A program made the position numbers and the translations under genes. This document shows positions 8,605-15,143 of a DNA stretch of 16,413 nucleotides, one piece after another. The DNA is from an uncultured Campylobacter sp. (GTDB taxonomy: Bacteria > Campylobacterota > Campylobacteria > Campylobacterales > Campylobacteraceae). The stretch spans positions 1 through 16,413 of the forward strand of contig NZ_CAMYFP010000017.1 of assembly GCF_947255105.1 (NCBI RefSeq), read 5' to 3'. The notes beneath the pieces were generated by a model. That model had not been told where the DNA came from and ran no database searches. It worked only from the letters and a program-made list of their open reading frames with translations. Position 1 is the stretch's first letter. Every line of letters starts with the position of its first letter.

Positions 8605-8640
8605 AAAATTATCAAAATACAATGCTTTTAAGCAAAACAA

Positions 8641-8646
8641 TATAAT
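8641..8646 (+). promoter_or_regulatory. Putative -10 box for the amino-acid ABC transporter operon
   Basis: A perfect TATAAT lies 42 nt before the GTG start of the permease gene. The upstream sequence is A/T-rich without a recognisable TTGACA. It is separate from the opposing DUF2130 promoter in the same spacer. Confidence 0.5.
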
Positions 8647-8688
8647 AAATTTAGTATCCTTTTCAATCAATAAATTTAAAGGTTTGGA

Positions 8689-9393
8689 GTGAATAATTTT
8701 TTTAGAGTACTATTTTTTATCATAATTGTTACTTTAGTAGCCTATTATACCTATCCAAGCGGATTAAATCATGCACAAAAAATGGCTTATGTCTCAAGTT
8801 ATGGCACTACACTTTTGCTTACAACTGGCGGTGTAGCCATCGGTATCGTTCTTGGTTTTTTGCTTGCATTTATTAGGTTTTTAAACATTAAAGTCATAAA
8901 TTTTTTAATAGATGAGTATATCGATATCATAAGAGGCACACCTGTGTTTATACAGCTTATGATATTTGCATTTGTCATACTTGCGACTCTTTCAAACAGT
9001 ATCTATGCAGCAATCATTGCTCTTGGGCTAAATAGCTCGGCTTATGTTGCTGAGATAGTAAGATCTGGCATAAATAGCGTAGATAAAGGACAGATGGAGG
9101 CGGCTCGTGCTATGGGACTTAGCTATGGTGCGGCGATGTTTAGCATAGTGCTTCCACAAGCCATCAAAAACATACTTCCAGCCCTTGCAAATGAGTTTAT
9201 CTCACTCTTTAAAGAGACCTCTGTTGTTGGAGTGATTAGTGTTTTTGACCTAACTATGTTTTCGCAAAGTCTTCAATCAATACTCTACACGCCAGAGCCG
9301 ATACTTTTTGCAGCAGTTATCTACTATGTGAGTGTAAAATTCTTCTCACTCCTTGCAAAACTTTTAGAGAGGTGGTTAAACAAAGATGCATAA
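8689..9393 (+). CDS. Polar amino-acid ABC transporter permease (His/Glu/Gln/Arg family)
   Basis: This 234-residue inner-membrane permease starts with an N-terminal membrane helix (residues about 4-22) followed by several more segments. The BPD_transp_1 signature is clear: ALGLNSSAYVAEIVRSGINSV, then the EAA loop GQMEAARAMGLSYGAAMFSIVLPQAI, which docks on the ATPase. The RGTPVFIQLMIF stretch is typical of polar amino-acid uptake permeases. The start is GTG with AAAGG 6 nt upstream. The gene ends with an 8-nt overlap into the ATPase gene. Only one permease gene is present, so a homodimeric channel is expected; many relatives encode two. It is similar in type to the Campylobacter paq and peb transporters, but not close enough by eye to name. 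Confidence 0.93.
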   Translation: MNNFFRVLFFIIIVTLVAYYTYPSGLNHAQKMAYVSSYGTTLLLTTGGVAIGIVLGFLLAFIRFLNIKVINFLIDEYIDIIRGTPVFIQLMIFAFVILATLSNSIYAAIIALGLNSSAYVAEIVRSGINSVDKGQMEAARAMGLSYGAAMFSIVLPQAIKNILPALANEFISLFKETSVVGVISVFDLTMFSQSLQSILYTPEPILFAAVIYYVSVKFFSLLAKLLERWLNKDA

Positions 9394-10126
9394 CAACATA
9401 ATTCAGATAGAAAATCTTTGCAAAAGCTTTGGCAATCTCCTTGTCCTAAACAATATCTCCGCCTCCATCAAAAAAGGCGAGGTTGTAGCTATCATTGGAC
9501 CAAGTGGTGGCGGCAAAAGCACCTTTTTAAGATGTATAAATAGACTAGAAGAACCTACAAGCGGAAAGATACTTGTAAGTGGTGAGGATATCTTGCAAAA
9601 AAATGTTAATATTAACAAAATTCGCCAAAAGGTTAGTATGGTTTTTCAACATTTTAACCTCTTTGCCAACAAAGATATCTTGACAAATTTAACTCTAGCG
9701 CCGATTAAACTTAAAATTTGTTCCAAAGAAGAGGCGATTGATAGAGCTTATGACCTTCTTACGCAAGTTGGACTAAAGGACAAAGCAAGCTCCTATCCAC
9801 ATCAACTAAGTGGCGGACAAAAACAGCGTATCGCAATAGCTAGAAGCCTTGCAATGGATCCAGATGTTATACTTTTTGATGAGCCAACATCTGCACTTGA
9901 CCCTGAAATGGTGGGCGAAGTGTTATCTATTATGAAAGATGTAGCCAAAAAAGGCATCACAATGCTAGTTGTAACACACGAAATGGGCTTTGCCAAAAAT
10001 GTTGCTGATAGAATCTTTTTTATAGACAAAGGCAAGATTGCAAGCGATGAAAGTCCTGAGATAGTCTTTAGCAATCCTACAAATGAGCGGCTCAAAGAGT
10101 TTTTAAATAAAATCTTGTATCATTGA
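9386..10126 (+). CDS. Polar amino-acid ABC transporter ATP-binding protein
   Basis: This is a 246-residue cytoplasmic ATPase that powers the adjacent permease. All the motifs are intact: Walker A GPSGGGKST (38-46), Q-loop VFQHFNLF (Gln about 88), signature LSGGQKQR (141-148), Walker B VILFDEP with catalytic Glu (161-167), D-loop SALD and H-loop VVTHE (His about 198). The length and the 'PTSALDPEMVGEVL' run are those of the GlnQ/HisP class. The gene begins inside the last codons of the permease gene, so the two are translationally coupled. A 52-nt gap follows before the binding-protein gene. Confidence 0.95.
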   Translation: MHNNIIQIENLCKSFGNLLVLNNISASIKKGEVVAIIGPSGGGKSTFLRCINRLEEPTSGKILVSGEDILQKNVNINKIRQKVSMVFQHFNLFANKDILTNLTLAPIKLKICSKEEAIDRAYDLLTQVGLKDKASSYPHQLSGGQKQRIAIARSLAMDPDVILFDEPTSALDPEMVGEVLSIMKDVAKKGITMLVVTHEMGFAKNVADRIFFIDKGKIASDESPEIVFSNPTNERLKEFLNKILYH

Positions 10127-10138
10127 TTTATAAATTTA

Positions 10139-10147
10139 TGATACTAT
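10139..10147 (+). promoter_or_regulatory. Possible internal promoter before the binding-protein gene
   Basis: TGATACTAT (TGn plus a two-mismatch TATAAT) lies 31 nt before the ATG, in the longest gap of the operon. A separate promoter would allow the binding protein to be made in excess over the membrane parts. The match is weak. Confidence 0.3.
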
Positions 10148-10178
10148 TTTAAAATAACTTTAATAAAAGGATAAGAAG

Positions 10179-10898
10179 ATGAAACTAAACAAAGTTTTTT
10201 TACTCTTGGCATGTAGTTTGCTTTGGCTAAATGCTGCTACCATAAAAATAGGCACCAACGCTAACTTTCCTCCATTTGAGTATATTGATGACTCTTTGAA
10301 GATTGTAGGTTTTGACATTGATCTTATTGATGAGTTTGCAAAAAGAGCAAATTTGGACTATGAGATAATAAATATGGGCTTTGACGCACTTATACCAGCA
10401 CTTAAAACTGGCAAAATAGACGCAGCAATTAGCGGAATGAGCGCAACAGAAGATAGAAAGAGAGCTGTTGATTTTAGCGATCCTTACTACGAAACACAGA
10501 CTCTTTACATAAAAAAAGCTAACAATGACAAAATCAACTCAAAAGATGATGTGAAGGGCAAAAAAATAGGCGTGCAACTTGGTGTAGTTCAAGAAATTGC
10601 TGCTAGAGAGCTTAGCAAAAATGTAGCACCAACAAAAGATCCAATCGCCTCTATAATGGCACTCAAAAGCTCAAAAGTAGATGTTGTAATGATTGACTCT
10701 TCAGTTGGATATGGTTATCTGAAGAACAATAGCGACTTAGTTGGCTTTTATGAAGAGAGCGATGGAAGCGATGGCTTTGCTATAGCCTTTGATAAGGGCA
10801 AAAAACAAGAGCTTATAGAGAAATTTAACTCTATTTTAAAAGAGATGAAAGAAGATGGAACTTATGATCTTCTTTTGAAAAAATATAATCTCAAATAA
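10179..10898 (+). CDS. Periplasmic amino-acid-binding protein of the ABC transporter (SBP family 3)
   Basis: This 239-residue protein captures a polar amino acid in the periplasm and hands it to the permease. A signal peptide is present (MKLNKVFLLL, cleavage likely after LNA at about residue 19 or 20). An LLAC run at residues 9-12 resembles a lipobox, but the preceding hydrophobic stretch is very short. The mature protein shows SBP_bac_3 features: IGTNANFPPFEYID, VGFDIDLIDEFAKR, and the ligand residues Arg93 in SATEDRKR (binds carboxylate) and Asp173 in VVMID (binds the amino group). The order of lobes and the length are normal. The substrate cannot be read with confidence. The SD is AAAGGA. 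The stop overlaps the uppP start by one base (TAATG). Confidence 0.93.
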   Translation: MKLNKVFLLLACSLLWLNAATIKIGTNANFPPFEYIDDSLKIVGFDIDLIDEFAKRANLDYEIINMGFDALIPALKTGKIDAAISGMSATEDRKRAVDFSDPYYETQTLYIKKANNDKINSKDDVKGKKIGVQLGVVQEIAARELSKNVAPTKDPIASIMALKSSKVDVVMIDSSVGYGYLKNNSDLVGFYEESDGSDGFAIAFDKGKKQELIEKFNSILKEMKEDGTYDLLLKKYNLK

Positions 10899-11677
10899 TG
10901 AATTTTTTTGATGCGATTATACTTGGTATAGTCGAGGGGCTTACAGAATTTTTACCTGTAAGCTCCACAGGACACATCATACTTGCCGCCAACCTTATGG
11001 GGCTAGATCAAGAAAGCCCACTACTAAAATCTTTTCAAGTAGTTATTCAACTTGGCTCTATCTTAGCCGTTTTAGTGCTTTTCTTTGAAAGACTTAGACA
11101 AAACTTTTCACTTTGGATAAAGCTTGCTATTGGTTTTTTACCAACGGCAATTATTGGCTTTTTGCTCTACAAAACTATAAAAAGTATCTTTGATCCAAGT
11201 GTGACTGCCTATATGCTTATATTTTATGGCTTTATTTTTATAATAGTAGAGCTTTTTATTGGCAAAAAAGATGACTATGCAAAAACAAAAGATATTGACT
11301 CTATTAGTTATAAACAAGCCTTTATCATAGGGCTATCGCAATGTCTTGCTATGGTCCCTGGCACATCAAGAAGTGGCATTACCATAATAACAGCACTACT
11401 TTGTGGTCTTGATAGAAGGGTTGCTGCTATATTTAGCTTTTTGCTAGCACTCCCTACTATGTTTGCAGCTGCTATTTATGATAGTTATAAAAACATCTCA
11501 CTCTTTAAAGAAAATATAGAAAACATCTATCTATTTTTAACTGGTAGCGCAGTTGCATTTGTAGTTGCCTTTTTTACTGTGAAGCTCTTTATAAGTTTTA
11601 TCTCCAAATTTAACTACATTCCATTTGGAATTTATCGCATAATCTTAGGAACTCTATTTATATTTTTTATACTTTAA
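10898..11677 (+). CDS. uppP: Undecaprenyl-diphosphatase UppP (BacA)
   Basis: This 259-residue integral membrane enzyme dephosphorylates undecaprenyl pyrophosphate, recycling the lipid carrier for peptidoglycan and surface glycans; the family gives bacitracin resistance. Both signature blocks are intact: EGLTEFLPVSSTGH (residues 13-26, with catalytic Glu, Ser and His) and PGTSRSG (154-160, with the phosphate-binding Arg158). Several membrane helices are visible. The ATG overlaps the stop of the binding-protein gene (TAATG), so it is read from the transporter operon although the functions are unrelated. The 3' end overlaps the convergent aminotransferase by 4 bp (TTAA at 11674-11677). Confidence 0.96.
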   Translation: MNFFDAIILGIVEGLTEFLPVSSTGHIILAANLMGLDQESPLLKSFQVVIQLGSILAVLVLFFERLRQNFSLWIKLAIGFLPTAIIGFLLYKTIKSIFDPSVTAYMLIFYGFIFIIVELFIGKKDDYAKTKDIDSISYKQAFIIGLSQCLAMVPGTSRSGITIITALLCGLDRRVAAIFSFLLALPTMFAAAIYDSYKNISLFKENIENIYLFLTGSAVAFVVAFFTVKLFISFISKFNYIPFGIYRIILGTLFIFFIL

Positions 11678-12981
11678 CAGTGATATTTACCTTGAGAAAA
11701 GCGAATATCACCACGTTTTTCTATGATGTATTTAATGGCTGCTATTAGATAGTCAATATCATCTTTGCTGTGAGTATAGCTAAGACTGATCCTTAAGATA
11801 CTTGGCTTGTCTTTTAATGCAGTCTTATCATCAAAAGAGAGTAGATCGTGTAGATAGGGACCTGCGCAAATGCACCCCGCTCTAGTCTGTATGCCAAATT
11901 TTTGGCTTAAGATACCTGAAAAAACCAGCGCATCAACCCCTTTTAAATTTAGAGCAAAGATAGGCATACGATCTTTTATATCGCCGCCATAAAGTTCAAG
12001 CAAGTTAAATTTCAAAAGGCTCTCTTGCAGATACCCCTTTAGCTCGTCTAAGCTTCTTTTTATAAAATCAAAGCCGATATCGTTTCTTAACTTAAAGGCA
12101 AGATAGGACTTTATAAGTTGCAAAATGCCAGGAGTTCCGCCCTCTTCTAGCTCTTCAACATTTGGTGTAAATATCTCACTTTGTCTATCAACATAAAGCA
12201 CAGTTCCACCAGCTGCAAATGTTGGCTCATCGCCTTTGCAAAGTGACTTTTTGATTGCCAAAAGTCCCACTCCGCCAACGCCGCCAATGAGTTTGTGCGA
12301 AGAGATAAAAAGCGCATCAAAATAGATAGAGCTTACATTAAAATATGGAAGATATGAGGCGCCATCAAGTGCCACTATACCGCCATACTGCTTGATGAGA
12401 TAGTAGAGTTTTTTATAATCAGTAATTACTCCTGTGATGTTTGAGACTAGACTAAACGAGGCAATGATTTTTCTTCCTCTATTTTGCTCAAGCAGACTCT
12501 TAAGATATTCAAAATCCACTCTGCCGTTTTTATCAAGTCTTACTCTTGCAACTTCACAAAGCCCATGTCTATAACTAATCTCATTGGAGTGATGTTCATA
12601 TGGCGAGATGACAACTAGTGGAAGATTTTTTAAAGTTTGCTTATCAATATTTAGAAACTCTTTGGTAGCGGGCGGAATGTAGATGCCCATAAGTTCTTGA
12701 AACTTTTTGATAGCCGCAGTTGAGCCAGTCCCAGTAGCTATAAGATAAAAACTCTCATCAAGTCCCAAAAGACTCTTTAAAAGCTCTCTTGATCTATCAT
12801 AATCACTGCTTGTTATAATGGCATTGTCACTTGTCTTGGAGTGAGTGTTTGCATATGTCAAAAGCACATTTCTAAGCTCATCTTCTATCGGCGCATAGCC
12901 AAGCCCAGAGGCAGCAAAATCAAAATAATAAAGTCCCTTTTTTAAGATGATATTCTCTTTTACTTTACCTATATCTAGCAC
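11674..12981 (-). CDS. Class-V PLP-dependent aminotransferase / cysteine-desulfurase-like enzyme
   Basis: This is a 435-residue cytoplasmic enzyme of the IscS/SufS/CsdA fold. Family features visible: YYFDFAASGLGYAP at the N-terminus, ATGTGSTAAIK (cofactor phosphate contact), SPYEHHSN (His130/131), ALDGASY (Asp206, pairs with the pyridine N), SSHK (Lys230, PLP Schiff base), EEGGTPG, and TRAGCICAGPYLHDLL with Cys370 and Cys372 at the position of the desulfurase catalytic Cys. It could therefore be a sulfur donor or a related selenocysteine-lyase-like enzyme; the substrate is unknown and it stands alone, with no isc/suf partner next to it. The start is the GTG at 12981 with only a weak GGA upstream. 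A TATAAT at 13011-13016 supplies its promoter, sharing bases with the divergent gene's -10. Confidence 0.88.
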   Translation of the reverse strand: MLDIGKVKENIILKKGLYYFDFAASGLGYAPIEDELRNVLLTYANTHSKTSDNAIITSSDYDRSRELLKSLLGLDESFYLIATGTGSTAAIKKFQELMGIYIPPATKEFLNIDKQTLKNLPLVVISPYEHHSNEISYRHGLCEVARVRLDKNGRVDFEYLKSLLEQNRGRKIIASFSLVSNITGVITDYKKLYYLIKQYGGIVALDGASYLPYFNVSSIYFDALFISSHKLIGGVGGVGLLAIKKSLCKGDEPTFAAGGTVLYVDRQSEIFTPNVEELEEGGTPGILQLIKSYLAFKLRNDIGFDFIKRSLDELKGYLQESLLKFNLLELYGGDIKDRMPIFALNLKGVDALVFSGILSQKFGIQTRAGCICAGPYLHDLLSFDDKTALKDKPSILRISLSYTHSKDDIDYLIAAIKYIIEKRGDIRFSQGKYHC

Positions 12982-13006
12982 TTTTTATCCATTTTTTCTA
13001 AATTTT

Positions 13007-13016
13007 TGATATTATA
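13007..13016. promoter_or_regulatory. Symmetric bidirectional -10 element
   Basis: On the plus strand TGATATTAT (13007-13015) is an extended -10 for the DUF234 gene. On the minus strand TATAAT (13011-13016) is a perfect -10 for the aminotransferase gene. The two hexamers overlap by five bases, so RNA polymerase could open the same DNA in either direction. Predicted start sites lie about 13022 (plus) and 13004 (minus), leaving short leaders for both genes. Confidence 0.5.
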
Positions 13017-13040
13017 ACTAAGTAGGCTAAATAAGCTAAA

Positions 13041-13045
13041 AGGAG
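13041..13045 (+). promoter_or_regulatory. Ribosome-binding site that points to an ATC start
   Basis: AGGAG (within AAAAGGAG) is the only good Shine-Dalgarno sequence in front of the DUF234 frame. The frame has no ATG, GTG or TTG nearby, but an in-frame ATC (13051) follows at 5-nt spacing. This site decides the proposed start. Confidence 0.55.
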
Positions 13046-13050
13046 ATAAA

Positions 13051-13899
13051 ATCCATAGTCTAAAGAGTAGTTTTAACAAATTTCCAACAACCTCCATAGA
13101 TGAACTGCTTAGATTCCACTTTGTTTTTGATGAGATAGATGTAAGAGAGAGTAAAAACGACCTTTTTGACCTTATAAAAGAGGAAATCCTCTATAAATTT
13201 GATAAGTTTTTTGTAGATTTTGACAAAGATACCATAAAAGCACTCACTAAATTTGCAAAAAGCGATAGAAAGAAGTTTGGTATCTACAAAGTTTTGCCAC
13301 GAAACAGATCGCAAGAGATTTTATCAAACCTTTTAAAAAGCGGTTTTTTGCAGATTGAAAAGAGCAAAGAGGAAAAGCCAAAGCCCAAAAGAAAAAATGA
13401 AAAACTAAAAAGAGAGTTAAGGCGATATATTGTCCATGATAAGGTCCATTTTAGAAGCAACTTTGCGCGCTTTTGGTTTAGGTTCGTCGAGCCAAATTTG
13501 GAGCTTTTAAAGGCTGGTAAATTTGAGCTTGTGCTTGATATGATAAGAGATGACTTTGATAACTATGCAAGCCTTGCTTTTGAACTTTTAAGTGCAGAGC
13601 TTTTAAAAAAAAGTCTGTCGATAAAAGGCGAGATCTCTAGCTTTTGGACAAATCACGAAGAGATAGATCTTTTTTGGCAAGATAGTAGCGGCAATATCGG
13701 TGTTGCAGAGGCAAAATACAAAGATAGAAAAGTTTGCAAAAACATACTCACACTACTTGAGAAAAAGTGCCACAAAATAGGACTAACGCCGCAAACTTAC
13801 GCACTTTTTTCAAGATCTGGTTTTAGCAAAGAGCTGCTTAAACAAAGAGAAGATGTGCTACTTTTTGATATAGAGGATTTTAGACTACTGCTTAACTAG
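13051..13899 (+). CDS. DUF234 / nuclease-like protein, probable ATC start
   Basis: The C-terminal two thirds match the DUF234 type: FRSNFARFWFRFVEPNLELL, then a fragment resembling a PD-(D/E)XK core, EEIDLFWQDSSGNIGVAEAKYK, with Asp about 206, Glu about 220 and Lys about 222 (E-x-K). Upstream, the same frame stays open and protein-like back to a stop at 13015: IDELLRFHFVFDEID, DLFDLIKEEILYKFDKFFVD. An in-frame TTG at 13294 would cut off this conserved-looking part and has no SD, so it is not the start. The only codon placed correctly behind an SD is ATC (13051), giving 282 residues. In many proteins DUF234 follows a P-loop ATPase; no ATPase domain is present here. Function unknown; nuclease activity is inference. 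Convergent with the nitroreductase gene, 22 nt apart. Confidence 0.72.
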   Translation: MHSLKSSFNKFPTTSIDELLRFHFVFDEIDVRESKNDLFDLIKEEILYKFDKFFVDFDKDTIKALTKFAKSDRKKFGIYKVLPRNRSQEILSNLLKSGFLQIEKSKEEKPKPKRKNEKLKRELRRYIVHDKVHFRSNFARFWFRFVEPNLELLKAGKFELVLDMIRDDFDNYASLAFELLSAELLKKSLSIKGEISSFWTNHEEIDLFWQDSSGNIGVAEAKYKDRKVCKNILTLLEKKCHKIGLTPQTYALFSRSGFSKELLKQREDVLLFDIEDFRLLLN

Positions 13900-13921
13900 C
13901 CAAAATCCCCCTAAATGCAAG

Positions 13922-14527
13922 TTAGAACCAGATGGCAACATCCTCTAAAGTTCTTCTGCTCTTTTGCCCGCCTCTACTTTCGCCAACTCCAAGAGCTACG
14001 ACCACACAAGGAATAAATTGGCTTGGAAGAGCTATAAATTTAGCCAACGCCTCTCTATCAAAACCGCCTATGATGCAGCTATCAACGTCTTTTGAGTAGG
14101 CGATATTGACCAAATTTGCCAAAGCTATATAACACTGAAGTGAGGCATAGTTAAAAAGCTCATCTTTGCTCATAAGATCGGTCTTTGAAGCGATAAATTC
14201 AAAATATCTCTTAGCCTTTTCTTCTCCTTTGTTTTTGCTGTAAATAACCTCTTTTAGATATTTGTCTTTGCTCTGCAGATCAACTCTAGCAAAGATTACA
14301 ACCGCATGCGAGCAATTTGCTACGTGAGATTGATCAAAGCAAATTTGACCAAGCTTTTTTAGGTCATCTTTTTTTGAAACAACGACAAACTCCCACGGTT
14401 CAAGCCCTACTGAGCTAGGCGAGAGGCGAGTTGAGTCCAAGATCTCACTAACTATCTCATTTTTTAACTTTTCATCTTTGAATTTTCTGCATGAAAATCT
14501 CTTTTGCATAATCTCTTCTATCTTCAT
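13922..14527 (-). CDS. FMN-dependent NAD(P)H nitroreductase family protein
   Basis: This 201-residue flavoprotein reduces nitro compounds or quinone-like substrates with NAD(P)H. Family features visible: EIMQKRFSCRKFKDEKL near the N-terminus (FMN phosphate contacts), RLSPSSVGLEPWEFVVVS, ASLQCYIALANLVNIAY, and the GGFDREALAKFI to VVVALGVGE block near the C-terminus. The length matches the oxygen-insensitive nitroreductases, including RdxA and FrxA of Campylobacter and Helicobacter; I cannot tell by eye which subgroup it belongs to, so no symbol is given. The ATG has AAAGGAG upstream, and an extended -10 lies 37 nt above it. It is monocistronic and faces away from the tRNA-Glu gene behind it. 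Confidence 0.9.
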   Translation of the reverse strand: MKIEEIMQKRFSCRKFKDEKLKNEIVSEILDSTRLSPSSVGLEPWEFVVVSKKDDLKKLGQICFDQSHVANCSHAVVIFARVDLQSKDKYLKEVIYSKNKGEEKAKRYFEFIASKTDLMSKDELFNYASLQCYIALANLVNIAYSKDVDSCIIGGFDREALAKFIALPSQFIPCVVVALGVGESRGGQKSRRTLEDVAIWF

Positions 14528-14563
14528 ATTATCTCCTTTAAATTTAAAAATCTTACTTCGTCC

Positions 14564-14572
14564 ATTTTAACA
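14564..14572 (-). promoter_or_regulatory. Putative extended -10 promoter for the nitroreductase gene
   Basis: TGTTAAAAT on the minus strand is identical to the 9-mer before tpsB. It lies 37 nt upstream of the ATG, and A/T-rich DNA precedes it. Confidence 0.5.
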
Positions 14573-14704
14573 AATTACTATTTTTGATTGATAAATGAGT
14601 ATAAATTGAAATTTAACATATATGGTGGTTAGCTCTATTTTTGAATAATTAAAGATAGGTTAAAAATATCTACAAGCCTACTAAAGGTATTTTTGCCGCT
14701 TATA

Positions 14705-14780
14705 TGGCGACCCCTGAAGGATTTGAACCTCCGTTTCTGCACTGAGAATGCAGTGTCCTGGGCCACTAGACGAAAGGGTC
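14705..14780 (-). tRNA. tRNA-Glu (CTC anticodon)
   Basis: This is a complete 76-nt cloverleaf with encoded CCA. The acceptor is GACCCTT/AGGGGTC (one G-U) with discriminator G, the D-stem is GTC/GAC as is usual in tRNA-Glu, the anticodon stem CTGCA/TGCAG pairs perfectly around loop TTCTCAG, and the T-stem is GGAGG/CCTTC (one G-U). The anticodon (14744-14746 on the complement) is CTC, reading GAG. Most Campylobacter tRNA-Glu genes I would expect carry TTC, so this is likely a second, GAG-only isoacceptor. Confidence 0.9.
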
Positions 14781-14798
14781 ACAATCTAAATATCCGTG

Positions 14799-14804
14799 AT
14801 TATA
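14799..14804 (-). promoter_or_regulatory. Putative -10 box for tRNA-Glu
   Basis: A perfect TATAAT on the minus strand lies 19 nt upstream of the mature tRNA 5' end, with A/T-rich DNA behind it. Confidence 0.5.
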
Positions 14805-15081
14805 GCTATTTAAATTTAACTTTTAGTTAAAACAAAGGGCTAAATTTAAAAGTAGATTTAAAAACAATTATCTTAAATTTAAAGCAAAAAAGCTATCTTA
14901 AATTTCAGCTTATCGATAATTTTAAATTTATCATAACTATCTTTTGCAAGACAATTTATCCTTAAAAAGAGCTCCTAAAAACTCTATCCAAAAGTTAAAA
15001 CTCTATCCAAAAGTTAAAACTCTAAATTTGCTCTCTATTTTTAAAAAACTAGCACTCTATATATAAAGTTGCTAAAAACAG
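14805..15081. other. A/T-rich intergenic region without a gene
   Basis: I see no open frame with a ribosome-binding site and no RNA gene here. The stretch holds repeated 'ttaaattt' words, two copies of TATCTTAAATTT (about 20 bp apart) and a 19-bp tandem repeat. It separates the divergent tRNA-Glu and hsp20 promoters and may supply curved or UP-element-like DNA to the latter. Confidence 0.6.
14982..15019 (+). repeat. Two perfect tandem copies of a 19-bp unit
   Basis: CTCTATCCAAAAGTTAAAA occurs twice head to tail with no mismatch (14982-15000 and 15001-15019), followed by CTCTAAA, the start of a third, diverged copy. It lies about 65 bp upstream of the hsp20 -35 box. It may be a short VNTR or a duplicated binding site. 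Confidence 0.85.
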
Positions 15082-15110
15082 TTGACATTTATAAAAAACT
15101 TTAGTATAAT
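15082..15110 (+). promoter_or_regulatory. Consensus sigma-70 promoter of hsp20
   Basis: TTGACA (15082-15087), a 17-bp spacer and TATAAT (15105-15110) match the ideal sigma-70 promoter at every position. The start site would lie about 15117, leaving a leader of about 50 nt before hsp20. So strong a promoter with a true -35 stands out in this genome type and implies tight repression at normal temperature. Confidence 0.85.
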
Positions 15111-15119
15111 ACGCTCAAG
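15099..15119 (+). promoter_or_regulatory. HAIR-like operator, probable HspR binding site
   Basis: CTTTAGT-N7-GCTCAAG matches the HAIR consensus CTTGAGT-N7-ACTCAAG at 12 of 14 arm positions with exact spacing. It covers the -10 box and the predicted start site, a position expected to block RNA polymerase. HspR repressors are known in Campylobacter and Helicobacter and act with DnaK or other chaperones; the hspR gene itself is not in this window. Confidence 0.6.
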
Positions 15120-15143
15120 TTAAATGAGCAAAAGCATTTAACT
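15118..15143 (+). promoter_or_regulatory. Perfect 9-8-9 inverted repeat in the hsp20 leader
   Basis: AGTTAAATG, an 8-nt spacer and CATTTAACT form a perfect 9-bp inverted repeat at the start of the transcript. The geometry is like CIRCE (9-9-9), but the sequence is not CIRCE. It could be a second operator or an A/U-rich RNA hairpin melting with heat. The ribosome-binding site (15155-15160) lies outside the stem. Confidence 0.6.

Noticed and set aside
8624..8633. Palindrome GCTTTTAAGC in the DUF2130/ABC spacer as an operator or terminator
   Set aside because: Only a 4-bp arm with no conserved match or T-tract; common by chance in A/T-rich DNA.
10206..10214. Lipoprotein signal (LLAC) in the binding protein
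   Set aside because: The hydrophobic stretch before this Cys is only about six residues; a signal peptidase I site after LNA fits better, though lipidation is not fully excluded.
13294..13296. TTG start for the DUF234 gene
   Set aside because: No SD upstream, and the 81 codons before it look like real protein sequence in the same frame.
13060..13314. Minus-strand open frame of 84 codons between the aminotransferase and DUF234 genes
   Set aside because: It lies opposite the clearly protein-like upstream part of the DUF234 frame and has no SD; it is a shadow.
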